From CAZDOD01 sp964506935 (GTDB taxonomy: Bacteria; Desulfobacterota; Zymogenia; Zymogenales; Zymogenaceae): 22,072 nucleotides of DNA. Shown here in pieces: positions 1 through 8,765 of this stretch. A program made the translations under genes and the position numbers. The stretch spans positions 1-22,072 of the forward strand of contig CAZDOD010000029.1 of the NCBI GenBank assembly GCA_964506935.1. The letters are read 5' to 3'. The notes under the pieces are model-generated. The model made no database searches and was not told the DNA's origin. It saw only the letters and a list, made by a program, of their open reading frames with translations. Numbering within the stretch: the stretch's first letter is position 1; the number at the start of each line of letters is the position of its first letter.

Positions 1-1584
1 CACCTTCTTGACCTCTCCCTCGGTATCTCTCAGTTTCTCCTTGCAGTATTTTATTACCTCATCCTCGGACAATTTCTCCCCCTTTTTGACCACTATGAAG
101 GCCTTCACGGTCTCGCCGCGGTATTTATCGGGTACGCCCACGGTGCACGCCTCGAGGATCTTCGGGTGATCGAACAGGACATCGTCTATCTCGAGCGGAT
201 AGATGTTGTAGCCGCCTGCGATAATCATATCCTTTTTGCGATCGACGACGCTAAGATATCCGTCCTCGTCAAAAAAGCCGATGTCTCCGGTGTAGAACCA
301 CCCATTTTTAAGGGACTTTTTCGTCTCATCCGGACTCTTGTAATATCCCTGCATAACTTGAGGGCCCTTTATGATTATCTCACCCGGCTCGCCGATCTTC
401 ATCTCTTTTTCGCTGGTCTCAGTATCGACTATCTTGATATCTGTGTCGGGTACGGGGACACCCACCGTGCCGGGTTTTATCTTTCCTCCCCACGGGGTGA
501 CCGTGGCGATGGGGGTCGTCTCCGTCATCCCGTAGACCTCACACATGTAAGCCCCCGTCAGATCCCTAAGATCTTTGATTGTATCGGCGGCCAATGGGGC
601 CGCCCCGGAAAAGAATCCCTTGATAAAGGAGAGATCCATTTTCCTGAACTCCGGATCGGCCAGAAGGCCGACAAAGATGGTGGGGACTCCGGGTAGCCAC
701 CCCGGTTTTTCTTTCTTCAGTATCTCTATGATTCCCTTCGGCTCGGGCCTCGGAATCATGTGATCAACCCAACCCTGCCATATGATAAAGTTCTGAATGG
801 CGGTAAAGCCGGCCGTATGGAATATCGGGAATGTCCCAACCAGCGCCTCCTCACCGCGTTTGAGCTCTGGAAACCATGCCACAAACTGCTGGACATTACT
901 GCTGATGTTTGCATGTGTAAGCATGACGCCCTTGCTCACCCCCGTGGTTCCGCCGGTATAGAGGAGGGCGCCGAGGTCATTCCAGCTGCTTTCATCTTTT
1001 ATCGGATCGGGTGAGAACTTATTTATCAGATTGGCAAAGACCTTGACCTCATCAGTCTCTTCTATCTTTCGATACATCGCCTTCCTGACATATGGGAAGA
1101 GCTGCTTTTTCGGAAAGGGTAGATAGGTGTTGATGTGGCAACCGATGATCACCTTTGCCTTGGTGTTCGGTTTGATCTTCTGCATGCGGGGGACAAGGAG
1201 CGTAAGGGTAATGATCATCTTTGAGTCGGAGTCGTTGATCTGGTGCTCCAATTCCCGCTCGGTGTAGAGGGGGTTGTTCTGAACCGTCACGGCGCCGATG
1301 CGGAAGATGGCGAGGTTAGCGATGACGACCTGTGGGATGTTCGGGAGGCAAACCGATACCTTGTCCCCCTTCTTTATCCCGAGGTCTTTGAGCGCCCTGG
1401 AGAAGCGGTTGACGAGGGCGTCCAGTTCCCTATAGGTGATTTTTTTCCCCATGTAATTTAAGGCCACATTTTTTGGAAAGTCCTTGGCAGATCTCGTGAG
1501 GGCCTCGGAGATCGTGACTTTCTCGTAATCAAGGGTTTTTTTAACCCCGGGGGCATAAGACTTATGCCAGATTTTATTATCCAT
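1..1584 (-). CDS. AMP-forming acyl-CoA synthetase (fatty-acid CoA ligase), 3' end cut by window edge
   Basis: Adenylate-forming enzyme that activates a carboxylic acid with ATP and transfers it to CoA; the long/medium-chain acyl-CoA ligase branch fits best, but the substrate cannot be fixed. 528 residues are visible with no stop before the window edge; the family is usually about 550-560, so only the C-terminal tip, including the expected catalytic Lys of the PKxxxGK motif, is missing. Visible motifs: P-loop YTGGTTGVSKG (209-219), YGMTETT (351-357), YTGDIGFFDEDGY (431-443), and VDRKKDMIIAGGYNIYP (447-463), which is the hinge and A8 region. No signal peptide or membrane segment is seen. The ATG at 1584 is preceded by AGGAGG at a 5-base spacing, which fixes the start. 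It lies 159 bases downstream of the small-subunit gene at 1744-2295 on the same strand, so it may belong to that operon or have its own promoter; no clear promoter was found in the gap. Confidence 0.93.
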   Translation of the reverse strand, partial: MDNKIWHKSYAPGVKKTLDYEKVTISEALTRSAKDFPKNVALNYMGKKITYRELDALVNRFSRALKDLGIKKGDKVSVCLPNIPQVVIANLAIFRIGAVTVQNNPLYTERELEHQINDSDSKMIITLTLLVPRMQKIKPNTKAKVIIGCHINTYLPFPKKQLFPYVRKAMYRKIEETDEVKVFANLINKFSPDPIKDESSWNDLGALLYTGGTTGVSKGVMLTHANISSNVQQFVAWFPELKRGEEALVGTFPIFHTAGFTAIQNFIIWQGWVDHMIPRPEPKGIIEILKKEKPGWLPGVPTIFVGLLADPEFRKMDLSFIKGFFSGAAPLAADTIKDLRDLTGAYMCEVYGMTETTPIATVTPWGGKIKPGTVGVPVPDTDIKIVDTETSEKEMKIGEPGEIIIKGPQVMQGYYKSPDETKKSLKNGWFYTGDIGFFDEDGYLSVVDRKKDMIIAGGYNIYPLEIDDVLFDHPKILEACTVGVPDKYRGETVKAFIVVKKGEKLSEDEVIKYCKEKLRDTEGEVKKV

Positions 1585-1743
1585 TTAGTCCTCCTGCTTT
1601 TTGATAATCAGTTTTTAGCAAGACATTATTCAATCCCGGCCTGCCAAGATCGAAAAAAAATCTTATAATAAATGTCTCAAAACTCTATCTGATGTCTTCT
1701 CCACAAAAAAGGATTTTAAAGTTCGAAGCCTGAGCCGAAATCA

Positions 1744-2295
1744 TCAGCTTTTCTTCGTCAGGTTGTTGTTCTCGTATTTTTTGATTACAGCGATCCCCGA
1801 CCTGACGATATCGAGGATACTGAAGGGTTCAATCAATGCCAGAATAGTTTCCAGTTTTTCGGGCGTGCCGTTAAAGGCAATAGTCATCTTGTTATCATGG
1901 AGATTTACGATCTCTCCGTTGTAATGATTTACAACCTGCAGGATGTCACCGTGATTTTCGGCACTGTATTTGATCTTGACTATGATCATCTCGTATTCGA
2001 GAAATTCATCGGAGATCGAATCACGAACCTCGATGATATCGATAAGCTTTGCGATCTGCTTCACAACCCCCTTGAGCCCCGTCGGTGTGGCCATGAGCTT
2101 TATGATGATCTTGTAGATGTCTTCGGTCATGGTGCTGGCTCCGATAAACGACGTAATGTTGAATCCCCTCCTCGATATGAGGTTGCTGACATTTGCGGTA
2201 ACTCCGGGCCTGTTTTCACAGAGTATCGATATCGTATATTCCTGTTCCTCCTCTTTGGGGTATATCCTGAGCACCTTTTCTAATTTCTTCTCCAT
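1744..2295 (-). CDS. ilvN: Acetolactate synthase small (regulatory) subunit, divergent second copy
   Basis: ACT-domain regulatory subunit of acetohydroxyacid synthase, which activates the large subunit and confers valine feedback control in branched-chain amino-acid synthesis. 183 residues. An N-terminal ACT domain (about 18-95) carries ENRPGV and SRRGFNI, matching the two loops that bind valine in E. coli IlvH; a second ACT-like C-terminal domain follows (about 100-175). It is clearly a paralogue of the neighbouring gene at 2349-2867 but much diverged (for example GASTMTEDIY where that copy has VGSTEMAGK). The start ATG has GGTGAT upstream. It lies 53 bases downstream of the other small subunit and is third in the ilv operon. 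The symbol is used only to tell the two copies apart; which one is the main partner of the large subunit is not known. Confidence 0.88.
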   Translation of the reverse strand: MEKKLEKVLRIYPKEEEQEYTISILCENRPGVTANVSNLISRRGFNITSFIGASTMTEDIYKIIIKLMATPTGLKGVVKQIAKLIDIIEVRDSISDEFLEYEMIIVKIKYSAENHGDILQVVNHYNGEIVNLHDNKMTIAFNGTPEKLETILALIEPFSILDIVRSGIAVIKKYENNNLTKKS

Positions 2296-2348
2296 GACAT
2301 CACCTTTTTTTACGCAATGGCCGGTAAATCATCCCGAGATAAAACGAT

Positions 2349-2867
2349 TTATCCGGTCAACTTTACGACCTTCGTCGGGGCATTGATAGACCTTTTTCCC
2401 CGAAACATGCTTACCTTCCCCGTCCGCAAAGACTCGATTATCCCGTAGGTTTCGAGGCGCGCAAACAGTGTATCTATCCGGGGTTCCTCCTCGGCTATCT
2501 CGATAATCGCCGTCTCTTCAAAGATGTCGATCACCCTCCCGCCGAAGAAGTCGACGAGGTGGAATATTTCCGTTCTGGTTTTATCGGTGAACTTTATCTT
2601 GATCAGGGCGTATTCCCTAAGGAGCGAGTTCTGGCTGTCATGCTCGGCCGTCCTGTGGACGTTCAAAAGTTTCTGTACCTGTTTTCTGACCTGTTCGAGG
2701 ACGGCCTCGTCGCCGTTGACGGTGATCGTAAAGCGGCTCTTTCCCGCCATCTCGGTGCTCCCCACCGAAAGGGCGTCGATGTTAAAGCCCCGCCTGAAGA
2801 ATAGTCCCGCGATGCGCATCAGTACGCCGGGTTTGTCCTCCACGAGTATGGAAATTATCTTTTGCAT
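2349..2867 (-). CDS. ilvH: Acetolactate synthase small (regulatory) subunit, canonical copy
   Basis: Regulatory subunit of acetohydroxyacid synthase. At 172 residues it is close to the usual 160-175. It has the typical ACT start KIISILVEDKPGVL followed by RIAGLFFRRGFNIDALSVG, then the conserved LREYALIKIKF linker to the C-terminal domain. By direct counting against E. coli IlvH, Gly14 and Asn29 are kept, while the residue equivalent to Asn11 is Asp (E10-D11-K12). That position contributes to valine binding in the E. coli protein, so inhibition may be altered; this is inference. The start ATG has AGGGA about 7 bases upstream. It begins 19 bases after the large-subunit stop, so cotranscription is very likely. 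Confidence 0.93.
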   Translation of the reverse strand: MQKIISILVEDKPGVLMRIAGLFFRRGFNIDALSVGSTEMAGKSRFTITVNGDEAVLEQVRKQVQKLLNVHRTAEHDSQNSLLREYALIKIKFTDKTRTEIFHLVDFFGGRVIDIFEETAIIEIAEEEPRIDTLFARLETYGIIESLRTGKVSMFRGKRSINAPTKVVKLTG

Positions 2868-2886
2868 AAGAATTCCCTAAATTAAA

Positions 2887-4545
2887 TCAATCATCATAGG
2901 ACTGATAAGGGATGTTTTCCTGTGATGTGATGATGCAATCTATCAAAAACGTCGAATCCGATTTGAGTCCCCTCAAAATGGCATCTTTGACGTCTTTTAT
3001 ATCCGTCACTTTGACTCCGTCGAGCCCCATGCCCCGCGCCACGTCGACAAATTCCACGTTTTTGGGGAAGAAACATTCCACATGTTTTTTATCGTAGAAC
3101 GTATCCTGAAGCTGTCGGATCATCCCGAGGTGGTGGTCATTCATCAAGATAATGAGAACGGGTATGTTGTGTTGATATGATGTGGCGAGCTCCTGAATAT
3201 TCATCATGAAGCTCCCGTCCCCTGTGATAAGTACGACCTTTTTTTTCGGATTTGCAACTTTTGCGCCGAGCGATGCCGGGAAACCGAATCCCATCGTCCC
3301 CAGCCCGCCTGAGGTGAGAAACATCCCGATATCGAGGTTCTTGCTGTTGTAGTATTTGGCGGCCCAGATCTGGTGGCGGCCGACATCGGTTGCGATGATA
3401 AAATCTCCGTCCATCTCCGATAATATCTCTATGATTGCGGGGATGCTGAGTTCATCGCCTCCCATGTATTTTTCGAGTTCCGCTTTGGGAGGTTTTTTAG
3501 ATTTATCGGTAAGATTCTCGTCGTTTGAAAGCCGTTCGTTCAGCGCAGACAGGACATTTTTGGCGTCACCGACGATGGGGATATCGACCTCGACGGTCTT
3601 TTCAATCTCTGCGGGATCGATGTCTATCTGGATGAATTTTGCGAGCTTCGAGAATTTCTCGTACGAAAGTACCGCCCTATCTCCGAACCTCGCACCCACT
3701 GCGATGATTACGTCCGCATTCTTTAATGCATCCACCGCCTTTTTCGAGCCATGCATCCCGATCATCCCCGTATAGTATTCGAAGTCTTGGGGCACCGCCG
3801 ATTTTCCCATCAGTGTGGTTATCACCGGGGCACCCAGAAGCCTCGACAGATTGATGACCTCATCTGTCGCCCCGGAGCGGATGACACCGCCGCCGGATAC
3901 GATTACGGGGTGCTCAGCCTTGGCGAGAAGTGTGGCAGCCTTCTTTATCTGGCCGCTGTGCCCGACGATTATGGGGTTGTAACCTTCGATCGTCACCTCA
4001 ACATTCGGTTCAAATTCCGCCTCCTCAAGAAAAACGTCCCTCGGGATATCAAGGAGTACCGGGCCCGGGCGGCCGTTTTTCGCCAACCAGAACGCCCGCT
4101 TTACCGCCGGGACGATATCTTTCGCCGACATGATGTGCTCGTTGTGCTTCGTGATCGGAATGGTGATTCCTACGATATCCACCTCCTGAAAGGCGTCGGT
4201 GCCGATGAAGCGGCGCTCGACCTGACCGGTGATGGCGACGATCGGCGAAGAATCGAGGTATGCCGTGGCGATACCGGTAACGAGGTTTGTGGCGCCGGGG
4301 CCGCTTGTGGCGAGGCAGACGCCGACCCGTCCCGAGACCCTGGCGTAAGCATCGGCCATGTGGGCCGCCGCCTGCTCGTGGCGGACGAGGATGTGGCGGA
4401 TCTTGGAATCCGAGAGCTTGTCGTAGAAGGGGAGGTTGGCTCCGCCGGGATAGCCGAAGATTACATCTACGCCCTGGTTGGCCAGGGCGCCAATAAGGAT
4501 ATCGGCTCCCTTCATTTTTCCCCCTTTCGACCTGCCGCCACTCAT
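2887..4545 (-). CDS. ilvB: Acetolactate synthase large (catalytic) subunit
   Basis: Thiamine-diphosphate enzyme that condenses two pyruvates to acetolactate, or pyruvate with 2-ketobutyrate, the first common step to valine, leucine and isoleucine. 552 residues. Visible: the N-terminal ThDP domain with GYPGG and the catalytic Glu57 in RHEQ, SGPGATNL (81-88), ARFGDR in the central FAD/cofactor domain (about 285-290), and the ThDP/Mg motif starting at GDGSFMMN (442-449). The closing Asn pair of that motif, usually NN, is Asn-Asp (469-470). The protein ends ...DCIITSQENIPYQSYDD and lacks the PMVPPG-type C-terminal tail common in IlvB/IlvI/IlvG. The start is uncertain: ATG 4545 has GAGAGGAC upstream, while ATG 4515 (residue 11) has AAAGGGGG just ahead. 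It heads the ilv operon. A leader or attenuator could not be demonstrated. Confidence 0.95.
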   Translation of the reverse strand: MSGGRSKGGKMKGADILIGALANQGVDVIFGYPGGANLPFYDKLSDSKIRHILVRHEQAAAHMADAYARVSGRVGVCLATSGPGATNLVTGIATAYLDSSPIVAITGQVERRFIGTDAFQEVDIVGITIPITKHNEHIMSAKDIVPAVKRAFWLAKNGRPGPVLLDIPRDVFLEEAEFEPNVEVTIEGYNPIIVGHSGQIKKAATLLAKAEHPVIVSGGGVIRSGATDEVINLSRLLGAPVITTLMGKSAVPQDFEYYTGMIGMHGSKKAVDALKNADVIIAVGARFGDRAVLSYEKFSKLAKFIQIDIDPAEIEKTVEVDIPIVGDAKNVLSALNERLSNDENLTDKSKKPPKAELEKYMGGDELSIPAIIEILSEMDGDFIIATDVGRHQIWAAKYYNSKNLDIGMFLTSGGLGTMGFGFPASLGAKVANPKKKVVLITGDGSFMMNIQELATSYQHNIPVLIILMNDHHLGMIRQLQDTFYDKKHVECFFPKNVEFVDVARGMGLDGVKVTDIKDVKDAILRGLKSDSTFLIDCIITSQENIPYQSYDD

Positions 4546-4828
4546 TTAGATGTCCTCTCTGGCATCCCGCTATCTATCATTTTCGCCAAAATTTTGCCCC
4601 CTCAAAAAACGATTTTTAATTCTATATAATAAATCCTTGATATTCAAGCTATTTTTTCGACTTGGGAAAATCCGTTTGCCGAAATTTTCCATTTTCTCAT
4701 CCTATGATAAAAAAATCACAAAACCCCTTTATTTATTCCAATTTTCAAGGTATAAAAATATACTTGCCAAAAATAGCAAATGAAAATGATATACTGTACC
4801 GTTTGGGGTCAATCGAATCGCTGGAGAT
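4546..4828. promoter_or_regulatory. AT-rich divergent intergenic region between ilvB and the GH116 gene
   Basis: About 283 bases without a convincing gene, strongly A/T-rich compared with its neighbours, and expected to hold divergent promoters. On the plus strand an extended -10 (TGATATACT, 4787-4795) lies 33 bases upstream of the GH116 ATG; the only -35-like element, TTGCCA at 4764-4769, is spaced 20 bases from the hexamer, which is too far. A 5-base inverted repeat (CTTGA at 4636-4640, TCAAG at 4644-4648) may be an operator but is short. No T-box, leader peptide or terminator was recognised ahead of ilvB. Confidence 0.4.
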
Positions 4829-7501
4829 ATGATAGTGGAACCAAGAACCTATCCCAAAGATCTGCTCTATAAAATCGGGCGGCCCGGCCCGAAGAAGGGA
4901 CGATATCTCGATGAGGTCGCATTCCCACTTGGGGGTATCGGCACAGGGACGATATCGCTCTCCGGCTACGGCGAGCTTTTGGACTGGGAGATACAAAATC
5001 GACCGAACAAAGGGAGTTTTAACGCATTCTCCTTTTTTACCCTGTGGGCGAAGGAAGACGGGAAAGACCCCGTCACAAAGGTGCTCGCCGAGCGGCCGAT
5101 GAGGGGGCTGGGAGGTGTCGGATCGGGGCTCTTTTCCGGCATTGGCTTCGGGACTAACAGGTTCTTGGGGAGGGGCCTTCCACATATGAAGTCTGCGACG
5201 TTTCGGGGTGAGTACCCATTTGCTGAGATCAAATTTGGTGATCCCGAGGTCCCGCTCGATGTGAGACTTACGGCATATAATCCCCTGATCCCCCATAACG
5301 TCAAGGACAGCTCGATCCCGTGCGCGATCTTCCTGTTTGAGCTGAAAAATAGAAGTGACAGAAAGGTTTCTGCCACTATCCTCGTAAATATGCATAACAT
5401 CGTAGACGGCGATTTTACAAATTACAACGAGTATGTCGAAACTGACGGCGTGCGCGGAATATATATGTCGTCCCATAAGGAAAAGCCCGAAAGCCCGAAG
5501 TGGGGGTCGATGGGGCTCTTTACCCGCCACGGTGATGTCACATATACCCGTGCGTGGGTGAGGGGGGCGTGGTACGATAACCTGACGAACTTCTGGGAAG
5601 AAGTCTCGAAGACGGGGGAGGTGATCGACCGCGATTATCCTCCGATGGTCGGGGACATCGCGACCCTCGGCATGAAGGCCGAGATACTCCCCGGCGAAAA
5701 AATCGTCCTCCCGCTATATATCACATGGTCATTTCCCGTTATGGAGGGATATTTTTGCCCCGACATGACCGAAGAGGCGCCCGATGGTACGAAGACTACG
5801 GGAAAGCCCCGGTGGAAAAATTACTACGCGAAGATGTTTCCCGATGCGCTGTCGGCCGCGGCTTATCTATCGCAAAACCACGAGAGGCTCTATGATGAAA
5901 CGAGGTCCTTTCACGAGGCATTATTTTCGTCGACGCTCCCCGACTACGTCATAGACGCCGTATCGAGCCAGATATCGACGATACGGTCGCCGACATGCAT
6001 TCTCCTCGAAGACGGCACATTCTACTCCTTCGAGGGGTGTCATTCGGGGGAGGGGTGCTGCGAGGGCTCGTGCACCCACGTCTGGAACTACGCCCAGACA
6101 TTGGCGTTTCTTTTCCCTTCGCTCGAACGCAGCATGAGAGAGGCCGAGTACCGGTATAATCTGATGGACGATGGGAGGATGTCGTTTCGGACTTCCGTCC
6201 CTCTTGGCGTCAAATTGGATGAGAGCGCCCTCGGAGGGACGGCGGGGCTGGGGGAGGTGTTTCACCCCGCGGCCGACGGGCAGATGGGGGGGATAATGAG
6301 GATATACCGCGATTTTATGCTCTCGGGCGACGAGGAATTTTTGAGATCGCTCTGGCCTAGTGTGAAAAAGTCGCTCGAATATGCGTGGAAGTTCTGGGAT
6401 GCCGATAAAGACGGAATGATGGAGGGGCTCCAGCACAACACCTATGACATAGAATTTTACGGCCCAAATACCATGATGGGGGGCCTTTACGTCGGGGCGC
6501 TAAGGGCCGCATCGGAGATGGCGGAATATCTCGGCGAAGATAAGAAGGCGAGTGAATACAGGGAGCTTTCCGAGAGGGGCGCCCGTTTGATGGACGAAGA
6601 GCTATTTAACGGTCACTACTATATACAGAAGGTCGATCCCGATGCCGAGAGGCTCTCACCGGTCCCGACCGATGTCAGCATGAGTGGGAGTGTCATTTCC
6701 GAGACCGGCCCGAAATATCAATACGGCGAGGGGTGTCTCTCCGATCAGCTTTTCGGAGAAGCGCTGGCGGGGATCTTCGGGCTGGGGCGCCTCTTTGACA
6801 GGGAGAATGTAAAAAGCGCCCTGCTTTCGATATTTAAAAATAACTGGAGGATGGATCTCTCGGGCCACGCCAATCCGCAGAGGGTCTTTGCGGTCGAGGG
6901 GGAGCCGGGGCTCGTTTTGTGCACATGGCCGAGGGGGAAAAGGCCGCTTAATCCCTTCGTCTACTCCGATGAGGTCTGGACGGGGATCGAGTATCAGGTG
7001 GCGGCGCATTTGATCTGTGAGGGATTTGTCGATGAGGGGCTTTCGATCGCAAGGGGCGTGAGGGAGCGATACGACGGCAGATATAGAAATCCATTCAACG
7101 AGATCGAGTGCGGGAGCCACTATGTCCGCGCCCTCGCAAGCTGGGGGCTGATACTTGCGCTTTCGGGATTTAGATTTTACGCACCTAATAAGACTTATGG
7201 ATTTTTTCCGAAGATCCAAGAGGAAGACTTCAAGACATTCTGGTCAACGGCGTCGGGCTGGGGGACTTTCTCCCAGAAGATCGAGAGTAAGACATCAGAT
7301 GCGATCTTAAAGGTCCTCTACGGGAGCCTGGAGATAGAGAGGCTTCTGCTATCAGTCAGGGTAGGGAGAAAAGGCGCAAAAGTCTTTAAGGGCAAAGAAG
7401 AAATCGGTGCAAAAATCGAAGATTTCGATGGCGGGGTAGCCGTGAAACTCGATACTCCCCAAATCCTCAAAGGTGGTGATTTTTTGAGGATAAAGATATG
7501 A
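4829..7501 (+). CDS. GH116-family glycoside hydrolase (GBA2-like beta-glucosidase/glucosylceramidase family)
   Basis: Predicted retaining glycosidase of family GH116, which includes beta-glucosidases, beta-xylosidases and non-lysosomal glucosylceramidase (GBA2). 890 residues: an N-terminal beta-sandwich domain (about 25-350, opening with AFPLGGIGTGTISLSGYGEL) and a C-terminal (alpha/alpha)6 catalytic domain (about 370-780). By comparison with human GBA2, the nucleophile is probably Glu402 in SFEG (aligned with YLEG) and the acid/base Asp540 in HNTYDIEFYGP (aligned with the QTYDGW region). DEVWTGIEYQVAAHL (714-728) and NEIECGSHYVRALASWG (757-773) are further family-like stretches. Four cysteines (404, 410, 411, 415) flank the proposed nucleophile. 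There is no signal peptide, so it should be cytosolic. The ATG has GGAG four bases upstream. It is first in a plus-strand run with a dehydrogenase and a corrinoid methyltransferase pair. Substrate unknown. Confidence 0.88.
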   Translation: MIVEPRTYPKDLLYKIGRPGPKKGRYLDEVAFPLGGIGTGTISLSGYGELLDWEIQNRPNKGSFNAFSFFTLWAKEDGKDPVTKVLAERPMRGLGGVGSGLFSGIGFGTNRFLGRGLPHMKSATFRGEYPFAEIKFGDPEVPLDVRLTAYNPLIPHNVKDSSIPCAIFLFELKNRSDRKVSATILVNMHNIVDGDFTNYNEYVETDGVRGIYMSSHKEKPESPKWGSMGLFTRHGDVTYTRAWVRGAWYDNLTNFWEEVSKTGEVIDRDYPPMVGDIATLGMKAEILPGEKIVLPLYITWSFPVMEGYFCPDMTEEAPDGTKTTGKPRWKNYYAKMFPDALSAAAYLSQNHERLYDETRSFHEALFSSTLPDYVIDAVSSQISTIRSPTCILLEDGTFYSFEGCHSGEGCCEGSCTHVWNYAQTLAFLFPSLERSMREAEYRYNLMDDGRMSFRTSVPLGVKLDESALGGTAGLGEVFHPAADGQMGGIMRIYRDFMLSGDEEFLRSLWPSVKKSLEYAWKFWDADKDGMMEGLQHNTYDIEFYGPNTMMGGLYVGALRAASEMAEYLGEDKKASEYRELSERGARLMDEELFNGHYYIQKVDPDAERLSPVPTDVSMSGSVISETGPKYQYGEGCLSDQLFGEALAGIFGLGRLFDRENVKSALLSIFKNNWRMDLSGHANPQRVFAVEGEPGLVLCTWPRGKRPLNPFVYSDEVWTGIEYQVAAHLICEGFVDEGLSIARGVRERYDGRYRNPFNEIECGSHYVRALASWGLILALSGFRFYAPNKTYGFFPKIQEEDFKTFWSTASGWGTFSQKIESKTSDAILKVLYGSLEIERLLLSVRVGRKGAKVFKGKEEIGAKIEDFDGGVAVKLDTPQILKGGDFLRIKI

Positions 7502-7619
7502 AGGTTTTATCGTGAAATGATAGAGGAAATATATAAAAAAATCTTTAAAGCTTTTCATTTTATACCTGTTGTGATAGATTGAATGCCTTTTTAGTTTTAA
7601 CCCTATTTTTGGAAGAAGG

Positions 7620-8645
7620 ATGAAAGCCGTACATTACGACAAGGAGAAAAAGGCTCTTGCCCTCGGGGAGATAGAAAAGCCTGCGCCCGGACCGAATGAA
7701 GCATTAATCAGGGTCGCCGCCGTTGGGATCTGCGGCTCAGACCTCGAGCTGGTAAAATCGGATATCCTCCGCGACGGCTATATCCTGGGCCATGAGGTAT
7801 CGGGCGTGATCGAAAGTCTGGGTGAGAATATCAAGGGATTTTCCGTGGGCGACAGGATTGTCTCGAGGCCCGTCGGATGCGGTTCCTGCGCCGTCTGCAA
7901 TAAGGGTTACCCCCATCTCTGCATTCAGAAGATCTCGATAGGCACGGGCTCGCTTCCGGGTGGCTATGCCGAGTATGTCAAGGTGCCGTCGGTTATGCTG
8001 ATGAGGATCCCCGACGATGTTGGACTCAGAGCGGCGTCGCTCGTGGACACGTTTGCTGTCCCGGCCCACGGGATAAGGAGGGCGGGTTTAAATCCAAAGA
8101 CGGCAAAGGACGAGGAGGTCTGTATCCTCGGTGCTGGCCCGATAGGTATTGCGATTCTGATGATGATAAAAGATATCGGCGCAAAAAAAATAATTACCAT
8201 CGATATGAATAAGGAGAGGATGGCCCTCGCCATTGCCTTCGGGGCGGACGAGGCGATCTCGCCCAATGATGACGGATACTATGAAAAGGTGAGGGGATTT
8301 TTTTCGGGGATGGGGCCGGACGTTATCTTTGAGTGCACGGGGAGGACCGAGGCGACAAGCGACGCACTCAATCTTGCGAGGCCGGGGGGTATGGTCTGCA
8401 ATATGGGGATATGTTTCGAGCCACTCAGTTTGAACCTCCTATCGCTCACGATGCGGGAGATAACGGTCGTCCCCGCATTTTCGAGCCTCCCCGAAGACAA
8501 CGAAGCGGCAATGGATTTTATCGGCGAAAATGCCGATTTGGTCGAGAGGATGATATCGGACACGACCGATATATCGGGGCTTCCGGAAATCTTTGGGAGG
8601 CTCTTAAAAGGAGAGATAAAGGGAAAGGTCGTGGTCGAGTTTTAA
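7620..8645 (+). CDS. Zinc-dependent medium-chain alcohol/polyol dehydrogenase
   Basis: NAD(P)-dependent MDR-superfamily dehydrogenase of the threonine/sorbitol/galactitol-phosphate dehydrogenase type, oxidising a secondary alcohol such as a sugar or polyol. 341 residues, full length for the family. Catalytic zinc ligands: Cys38 (GICGSD) and His58-Glu59 (GHEVSG). Structural zinc lobe: Cys87, Cys90, Cys93 and Cys101 (GCGSCAVC...HLC). The Rossmann motif GAGPIG lies at 171-176, with a likely NAD-selective acidic residue in TIDMNKER. The ATG at 7620 is preceded by GGAAGAAGG. It starts 118 bases after the GH116 stop with no terminator seen between, so it may be cotranscribed. The neighbours suggest a role in oxidising the sugar or aglycone freed by the glycosidase; that is inference. 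Confidence 0.92.
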   Translation: MKAVHYDKEKKALALGEIEKPAPGPNEALIRVAAVGICGSDLELVKSDILRDGYILGHEVSGVIESLGENIKGFSVGDRIVSRPVGCGSCAVCNKGYPHLCIQKISIGTGSLPGGYAEYVKVPSVMLMRIPDDVGLRAASLVDTFAVPAHGIRRAGLNPKTAKDEEVCILGAGPIGIAILMMIKDIGAKKIITIDMNKERMALAIAFGADEAISPNDDGYYEKVRGFFSGMGPDVIFECTGRTEATSDALNLARPGGMVCNMGICFEPLSLNLLSLTMREITVVPAFSSLPEDNEAAMDFIGENADLVERMISDTTDISGLPEIFGRLLKGEIKGKVVVEF

Positions 8646-8765
8646 AAAAGGATTTTTTTGGTGACGATAGTGGGTTGTGTGTTATATATTTAAACATCTG
8701 AGTCGTGAAAAATCACATATAAAGTTTTAAACTATGGTGTGGCATTAAAATTTTGGGAGATTTAT

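Noticed and set aside
1600..1743. Terminator between the second small subunit and the acyl-CoA ligase
   Set aside because: Only a 5-base AAGAT/ATCTT pairing with a large A/T loop was found, too weak to call.
3751..4629. Long open frame on the plus strand opposite ilvB
   Set aside because: Its protein is composition-biased and unlike any family I know, while the minus strand encodes a full acetolactate synthase with all motifs; it is an antisense shadow.
4745..5530. Minus-strand open frame overlapping the GH116 start and the ilvB-GH116 gap
   Set aside because: It is antisense to a well-supported GH116 N-terminus, with no ribosome site and no family features.
8739..8765. GTG start nine codons upstream for the MttB-like gene
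   Set aside because: No ribosome site precedes it, while the ATG at 8766 has GGGAGA at good spacing.
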